Positions 59,330 through 64,000 of a DNA stretch of 64,000 nucleotides are shown piece by piece. Both the position numbers and the translations under genes were made by a program. Within the stretch, counting starts at the first letter, position 1. Every line of letters begins with the position of its first letter. The stretch spans positions 42,942 through 106,941 of the forward strand of contig CABHNZ010000017.1 of assembly GCA_902167985.1 (NCBI GenBank), in the 5' to 3' direction. This DNA is from Shinella sp. UYSO24 (GTDB taxonomy: Bacteria; Pseudomonadota; Alphaproteobacteria; Rhizobiales; Rhizobiaceae). The notes below the pieces were generated by a model. It ran no database searches, was not told the origin of the DNA, and saw only the letters and a list, made by a program, of their open reading frames with translations.

Positions 59330-60964
59330 ATGGAGAGCGTGAGCATTGGACTGGTCCTGCTTCTGGCAGTGGTGTTGAGCGGGACGATCACACGCCTTCT
59401 CCCCTTCGGCATTCCCCTTCCCCTCGTGCAGATCGCGCTCGGTGCGGCGATTGCCGGTGTTACCGGTGGTGGCGTCGAGCTTGATCCGGAAATCTTCTTC
59501 CTGCTCTTCCTGCCGCCGCTTCTGTTTCTCGATGGTTGGCGCATCCCGAAGGAAGGCCTGTTTCGAGACAAGGCGGTCATTCTCGAACTGGCGCTCGGCC
59601 TCGTCGTCTTCACCGTTCTCGGCCTCGGCTTCCTCATCCACTGGCTGATCCCGGCCATGCCGCTGGCCGTCGCCTTTGCGCTTGCCGCCATCGTTTCGCC
59701 GACCGATCCGATCGCCGTCTCGGCGATTGCCGCCCGCGTGCCGATCCCGAGCCGCCTGATGCATATTCTGGAAGGCGAATCGCTGCTCAACGATGCGTCC
59801 GGCCTCGTCTGCATGCGGTTTGCGGTCGCCGCCGCGCTCACCGGCACGTTTTCCGTCTATGATGCGATCGGCGCGTTCGCGTGGCTGGCGATCGGCGGTA
59901 TCGCCATCGGCGTCGGGGTGACATGGGTCGTCGTCAAGGTGAAGGAGATCGCCTCGCGCAAGATCGGCGAGGAGCCGGGCGCACAGATCCTCATCAGCCT
60001 TCTCATTCCGTTCGGCGCTATCTTCTGGCCGAACATCTGCATTGCTCGGGCATTCTGGCGGCCGTCGCAGCCGGCATCACCATGAGCTATTCGGAACTGA
60101 CGGGACAGGCGCTCGCCATCACCCGCGTTCGCCGCGGTGCCGTCTGGGATACGGTGCAGTTTTCGCTGAACGGCATCATCTTCGTGCTCTTCGGCGAGCA
60201 ATTGCCCGGCATCGTCTCAGGTGCCGCACGCGTGGTCACCGAAACCGGCCACATGCATCCGCTCTGGCTTGTCGTCTATGTCATCGCCATCAATGTGGCG
60301 CTCTGCCTGCTGCGCTTCGCCTGGGTTTGGGTATCACTGCGCTTCACCCTGTTCCGCGCCGCCCGCCGGGGCGAAGAGATCCGCAAGCCGCACTGGAAAC
60401 TGCTTCTTGCCGCAACGCTTGCCGGCGCGCGCGGCGCGATTACGCTTGCCGGTATCCTCACCCTGCCGCTGGTCATGAACGACGGCACGCCCTTCCCGGC
60501 GCGTGACCTTGCGATCTTCCTTGCGGCCGCGTCATCATCGTCTCGCTGATCGTTGCCAGCGTCGGCCTGCCGCTGGTGATGCACCATGCCGTGCTGCCGC
60601 CGGAGCCCGACCACCATCAGGAAGAGGACATGGCCCGTATCGCCGCCGCCGAAGCCGCGATCCGGATGATCGAGAAGCTGCAGCATGCGATGGGTGAAGG
60701 CCGCGTCGATGCTGCTCTCTATACCGATGTCGGCACGCAATTGATGGAGCTCTATCGCCAGCGTATCGAGGGCCGATCCAAGATGGGCGACGAGGCGGAG
60801 ACTGTGCGCAAGATGGAAGATGTGGAGCGCCGGCTGCGGCTTGCAGCCATCCGTGCCGAACGCGACGAATTCTTCCGCCTCAGCCGCCAGCGCAAGCTTC
60901 GGAGGAGGTCGCGCGCAAGCTGATCCGCGATATCGACCTGGCAGAAACCCGTTTCACCACCTGA
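59330..60964 (+). CDS. Na+/H+ antiporter (CPA1 family), three frame breaks
   Basis: Monovalent cation/proton exchanger. The N-terminal half has about nine helices with the CPA1 signatures FLLFLPPLLFLDGWRIPKE, AAIVSPTDPIAVSAIA and ILEGESLLNDASGLV; the ND pair is the ion site. After a break at ~60018 comes ILAAVAAGITMSYSELTGQA and FSLNGIIFVLFGEQLP, then AGARGAITLAGILTLPLVM. A break at ~60529 leads to IIVSLIVASVGLPLVMHH, then a cytoplasmic tail. A third break at ~60899 extends the tail to the TGA at 60962. Repaired length is about 545. Confidence 0.9.
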
Positions 60965-61084
60965 CAGCGTCGCAACGGGATCGTCCTGCCGGGGCTTTTT
61001 GCCAGGAAATCGGGCTTGCCGATTGTTCGTCGGGGCTTCCTCGTGTAGATGCCCTGTCGACCACACGAGAAGAGATTATTCACC

Positions 61085-61774
61085 ATGAGCGGCTTCGACC
61101 TCATCATCTTCGATTGCGACGGCGTGCTCGTCGATTCCGAAATCATCGCGGCACAGGTGGAATCGCGGCTTCTGACCGAGGCCGGCTATCCGATCAGCGT
61201 CGAGGAAATGGGCGAGCGCTTCGCCGGCCTCACCTGGAAGGACATTCTGCTTGCCGTCGAGAAGGAAGCAGATATTCCGCTCTCGGCCTCGTTGCTCGAC
61301 AAATCGGAAAAGCTTCTCGATGCGCGGCTTGCCCGCGATGTGAAGATCATCGAAGGCGTGAAATTCGCGCTGGCGCGGCTGACGGTGCAGCGCTGCATCT
61401 GCTCCAATTCGAGCAGCGCGCGGCTGGACATGATGCTGACGAAGGTGGGCCTGAAGCCCTATTTCGCCCCGCATATCTATTCCGCCAAGGATCTCGGCCC
61501 CGACCGGGTGAAGCCGAAGCCGGACATCTTCCTGCATGCAGCAGAACAGTTCGGCGTTTCCCCGTCGCGTTGCCTCGTGATCGAAGACTCCACCCATGGC
61601 ATCCATGGTGCACGGACGGCCGGCATGCGTGTCGTCGGCTTTACCGGTGCTTCGCATACCTATCCGAGCCATGCCGACCGGCTGACGGATGCGGGCGCTG
61701 AAACCGTGATCTCGCGGATGATGGACCTGCCGGCCGTCGTCTCGGCGCTCGGCGAATGGGCCGGCGCAATCTAA
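61085..61774 (+). CDS. HAD-superfamily phosphatase (beta-phosphoglucomutase/GmhB-like IA)
   Basis: A 229-residue HAD hydrolase with all motifs: LIIFDCDGVLVDSEI (motif I, DxDxV, residues ~6-20), CICSNSSSARLDMML (motif II), KPKPDIFLHAAEQFG (motif III Lys) and CLVIEDSTHGIHGARTAGM (motif IV). A cap domain sits between motifs I and II. Nearest well-known relatives are YieH/YniC-type sugar or nucleotide phosphatases. ATG 61085 is preceded by AGAAGAG. The gene converges on the autotransporter with a 19-base gap. The frame is intact. Confidence 0.9.
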   Translation: MSGFDLIIFDCDGVLVDSEIIAAQVESRLLTEAGYPISVEEMGERFAGLTWKDILLAVEKEADIPLSASLLDKSEKLLDARLARDVKIIEGVKFALARLTVQRCICSNSSSARLDMMLTKVGLKPYFAPHIYSAKDLGPDRVKPKPDIFLHAAEQFGVSPSRCLVIEDSTHGIHGARTAGMRVVGFTGASHTYPSHADRLTDAGAETVISRMMDLPAVVSALGEWAGAI

Positions 61775-61793
61775 GAATGTCGCTAAGGCGGCC

Positions 61794-63930
61794 TCAGAAG
61801 CGGGCGACGAGGCTCAGTCTCGCCGCATGGCTTTCGGTGCCGCTGCCGAATTCGCCGGTATAAGTCAGCTTCAGCCGCGCGGTCTTCGAGAGAGGTGCGG
61901 CAATGCTGGCCTCGATCACGGCCGTATCGCGCGGCACTGCCACACCTTCGATCATGAACGGGCTGCCGCCGGCATAGGCGAAGCTCGTTGCAGGCGTCAC
62001 ATCGCCGACCGCATGCCGCCAGCCGGCCATGCCCGAGATCATCACCGGAATCTCGTCTGCCTGAACTTCCGTCGACCAGCGGACGCCGAGCGTGGTGAAG
62101 GTCATGTTGTCGGTTCCGCCGAGGGCCCTGAGGGCGGCTGCGCCGCCATTTTCCGCAAAACCGTCCGTATCGAGACTGACATAGGCGATATCGGCAAAGG
62201 GTCGCAGTTCCAGCTTGTCGGCCTTGAAGCCCCAGGAGACGTCGGCGAAGGCCTGACGGGTGGCGCTGTCGTAATCGGCCTTCAGCCGGTCGGCGAAGGT
62301 GCCGAAGGAGACGTTGCGGTCCGTCTCGATCTGGTTCTTCGAATAGAGAGCGCCGCCGGTGAAGGAGAGCGGGCCCCAGCTGTTCGAGGCGTAAAGTGCT
62401 GCGTGGTAGCTATCGGCATCCGCCTCGCTGCCGGCGCTCGTATGGCTGTAGCCGAGGGCGCCGCCGAGATGCCAGCCGCCGACGGTCTCATTATCGGCGC
62501 CGATGACGAGGCCGCCGGTTCCACCATCGATGCCGGAGCATTGCCATCACCCGAGATATGCGTGGTGGCGCCGAGCCCGGCCATCCAGAAAGATGGGCCG
62601 TCGTCCGCTGCCGTCTTGCCCTGCCCGGCTGCTGCGCCTTTGACCATTGTGTCGCCGGTGCCGGAGAAGCGGTCGAGGATCGCGTCACGCAAGAGGCTGG
62701 AATTTTCGATCAGCAGGCTCTTCATCGAGACATGGCTTTCGCCACTCAACTCGGCGAAGGCATCGCGCGCCCCGGAAGCGGAGAGCGGCAGAACGCCGAG
62801 GAAGAGAGTGTTGTCGGTGCCGAGCGCCTGCACGGCATTGGCCGTGGCGCGTCCGTTTGCGGTCGTCGCCACGTCGGCGAAATTGACGTCGTTGCGATAG
62901 AGGCCAAGCGTCACTCCGGTCGGATCGTAAGTGAGGATGGGCGAGAGGAAGGCGAGATCGCTGGTGACGGTGTCGAACTCGCCGGTAATGCTCGATCCGG
63001 TGAGGATCGTGTAGCTGGTCGACAGGCCATAGGTGCCGCTGCCGGCGAGGATCGACAGCGTGCTGCCGTTTTCGATGGTGACGGCACCGGTCGCGGCGAC
63101 GCTTCCCGAAGCGCCAGACGCATCGGTTTCCACCTGATAGGTCGAGCCGGTCTGGAATGTCAGATCGCCATTGACGGTGACGGTGGCGTAGCCGCTGCCG
63201 GGCGAGAGCGTGCCGCCGGAGGCGACCGTCAGCGTGCCGACGTAACCGCTGCCGGTCAGGAGGCCGCCGGTATAGATCAGAAGCGTGCCGCCGATCGTGC
63301 CATCATTGACGAGCGTGCCGCCGGTCACGGTGGCATCGCCGGTGATCGTGCCGCTGTTGGAGAATGTGCCGCCGGTATTGGTCAGCGAGGCGATCGTCCC
63401 GTCGTTGAATGCGGTTCCGGCATTCTCGACGCGCGGCCGTTGCGCCGGAATTGTTGACGAAAGTGCCGCCCGAGGCGACCGAGACGTCGCCGAGGCTGGC
63501 ATTGTTGGTGACGCTGCCGCCGGTGACGGTCGTATCCCCGGTGACAGTGCCCCCGTCATTGTTGGTGAATGTGCCGCCGGCATTGGTCAAGGAGGCGATG
63601 GTGCCGGCATTGGTCGTGCTGCCGGCATTGGTCACATCGCCCGCTGTTGCGCTGGTATTGTTGGCAAACATCGCGGCTGCCGTCACATCCACGGCATTGA
63701 CGACGAAATTGTTGGTGACGCTGCCACCTGCGACCGTCGTCGTGCCGGTGATCGTGCCGCCGTCATTGTTGACGAAACTGCCACCGGTATTGGTGAGCGA
63801 GGCAATCGTGCCGGCATTGGAGCTGGTACCGGCATTGGTGACGTCGCCGGCCGTCGCGCGCTATTGTTGGCAAACATCGCGGCCGCCATCACATCGACGG
63901 CGTGACAACGAAATTGTTGGTGACGCTGCC
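61794..63930 (-). CDS. Autotransporter, C-terminal part, several frame breaks, N-terminus missing
   Basis: Type V secretion protein: a repetitive beta-helix passenger and an outer-membrane beta-barrel. The barrel (~61794-62690) includes ILDRFSGTGDTMVKG, SNSWGPLSFTGGALYSK and FTTLGVRWSTEV, and ends SLVARF with the C-terminal Phe needed for BAM recognition. The passenger is built of TNAGTIASLTNTGGTF and VTGGSVTNN units. Frame breaks occur near 62535, 62290, 63440, 63690, 63860 and 63905. No signal peptide or start is present: at ~63930 the sequence changes to that of another gene. Length so far is over 700 codons. Confidence 0.85.
63455..63925. repeat. Near-identical ~206-bp tandem repeats in the autotransporter passenger
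   Basis: The block starting TTGGCAAACATCGCGG at 63661 recurs at 63867 (period 206, with a few lost bases), and a more diverged copy occupies 63455-63660. Each encodes one passenger unit of roughly 69 residues (VDVTAAAMFANN...TNAGTIASLTN...VTGGSVTNN). Shorter, older units extend to about 63280. Confidence 0.8.
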
Positions 63931-63932
63931 CG

Positions 63933-64000
63933 AGGGGCGGTTGCCGCGCTGGCGCATGAAGCGGTCGAACTCTTCCTGATCCTTGGCGCGGCGAAGCTCG
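63933..64000 (-). CDS. Fragment resembling the C-terminus of a DUF2852 protein
   Basis: On the minus strand the last 68 bases read ELRRAKDQEEFDRFMRQRGN followed by RPSG, then pass without a stop into the autotransporter repeat (SVTNNFVV). ELRRAKDQEEFDRFM is, from memory, the conserved C-terminus of rhizobial DUF2852 membrane proteins. It has no resemblance to an autotransporter. It is either a real fusion or an assembly join. Confidence 0.5.

Overview
The window is chromosomal DNA from a Rhizobiaceae-like alphaproteobacterium (Rhizobium/Agrobacterium/Shinella type). The grounds are high G+C, a CcrM-type GANTC methyltransferase, the alphaproteobacterial gene set and order (cysTW/sbp, Rrf2 regulator, cysHDN; dsbA-like next to smc; DUF721/mutY/HAD), a pyruvate phosphate dikinase, and palindromic intergenic repeats typical of this family. 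The assignment is by recognition of gene families; no database search was possible.

Layout. 0-7.4 kb: sulfur assimilation, with the sulfate ABC importer (sbp-cysT-cysW-start of cysA, minus strand), an Rrf2 regulator, and divergent cysH-cysD-cysN ending in a strong terminator. 7.4-7.86 kb: a non-coding block of ~140-bp direct repeats that decays into a 13-bp periodic array. 7.86-12 kb: a membrane-embedded patatin-like protein and a bile-acid/Na+ symporter-family transporter. 12.3-15.6 kb: an ABC exporter-like protein whose nucleotide-binding motifs are all degenerate, followed by a small cyclic-nucleotide-binding-fold protein. 15.8-20.9 kb: SAM methyltransferase, nucleotide-sugar dehydrogenase, GT4 glycosyltransferase, polysaccharide deacetylase and a GT32-like glycosyltransferase. 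21.1-27.2 kb: a complete peptide-type ABC importer (fused double ATPase, binding protein, two permeases). 27.3-31 kb: three glycosyltransferases (two MurG-like, one GT4) that continue the same strand. 31.3-43.1 kb: a surface-polysaccharide block bounded by tRNA-Pro and tRNA-Gln, with two KpsE/Wzz-type inner-membrane proteins flanking a KpsT-type ATPase, a base-composition outlier methyltransferase, an unknown protein and three more glycosyltransferases. 43.2-61.8 kb: housekeeping genes (metallo-beta-lactamase-fold hydrolase, DUF1499, ppdK, smc, dsbA-like, DUF721/DciA, mutY, HAD phosphatases, S24-like regulator, ccrM, MntA/HepT toxin-antitoxin, Na+/H+ antiporter). 61.8-63.9 kb: the C-terminal part of an autotransporter with near-identical passenger repeats, abutting at the right edge what reads as the C-terminus of an unrelated DUF2852 protein.

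A quality warning governs the annotation. At least 35 places show a conserved protein jumping frame, and where the repair is clear it is the loss of one G, C or A from a 2-5-base run. The affected genes include smc and ccrM, which are essential or near-essential in relatives, so these are most likely consensus errors of the assembly rather than real pseudogenes. I give each such gene as one CDS spanning the frames and mark where the frame breaks.

The most unusual biology is the degenerate ABC protein plus degenerate cNMP-fold partner at 12.3-15.6 kb, the KpsE-KpsT-KpsE arrangement lacking a visible KpsM permease, and the patatin protein with a membrane domain between its two catalytic motifs.
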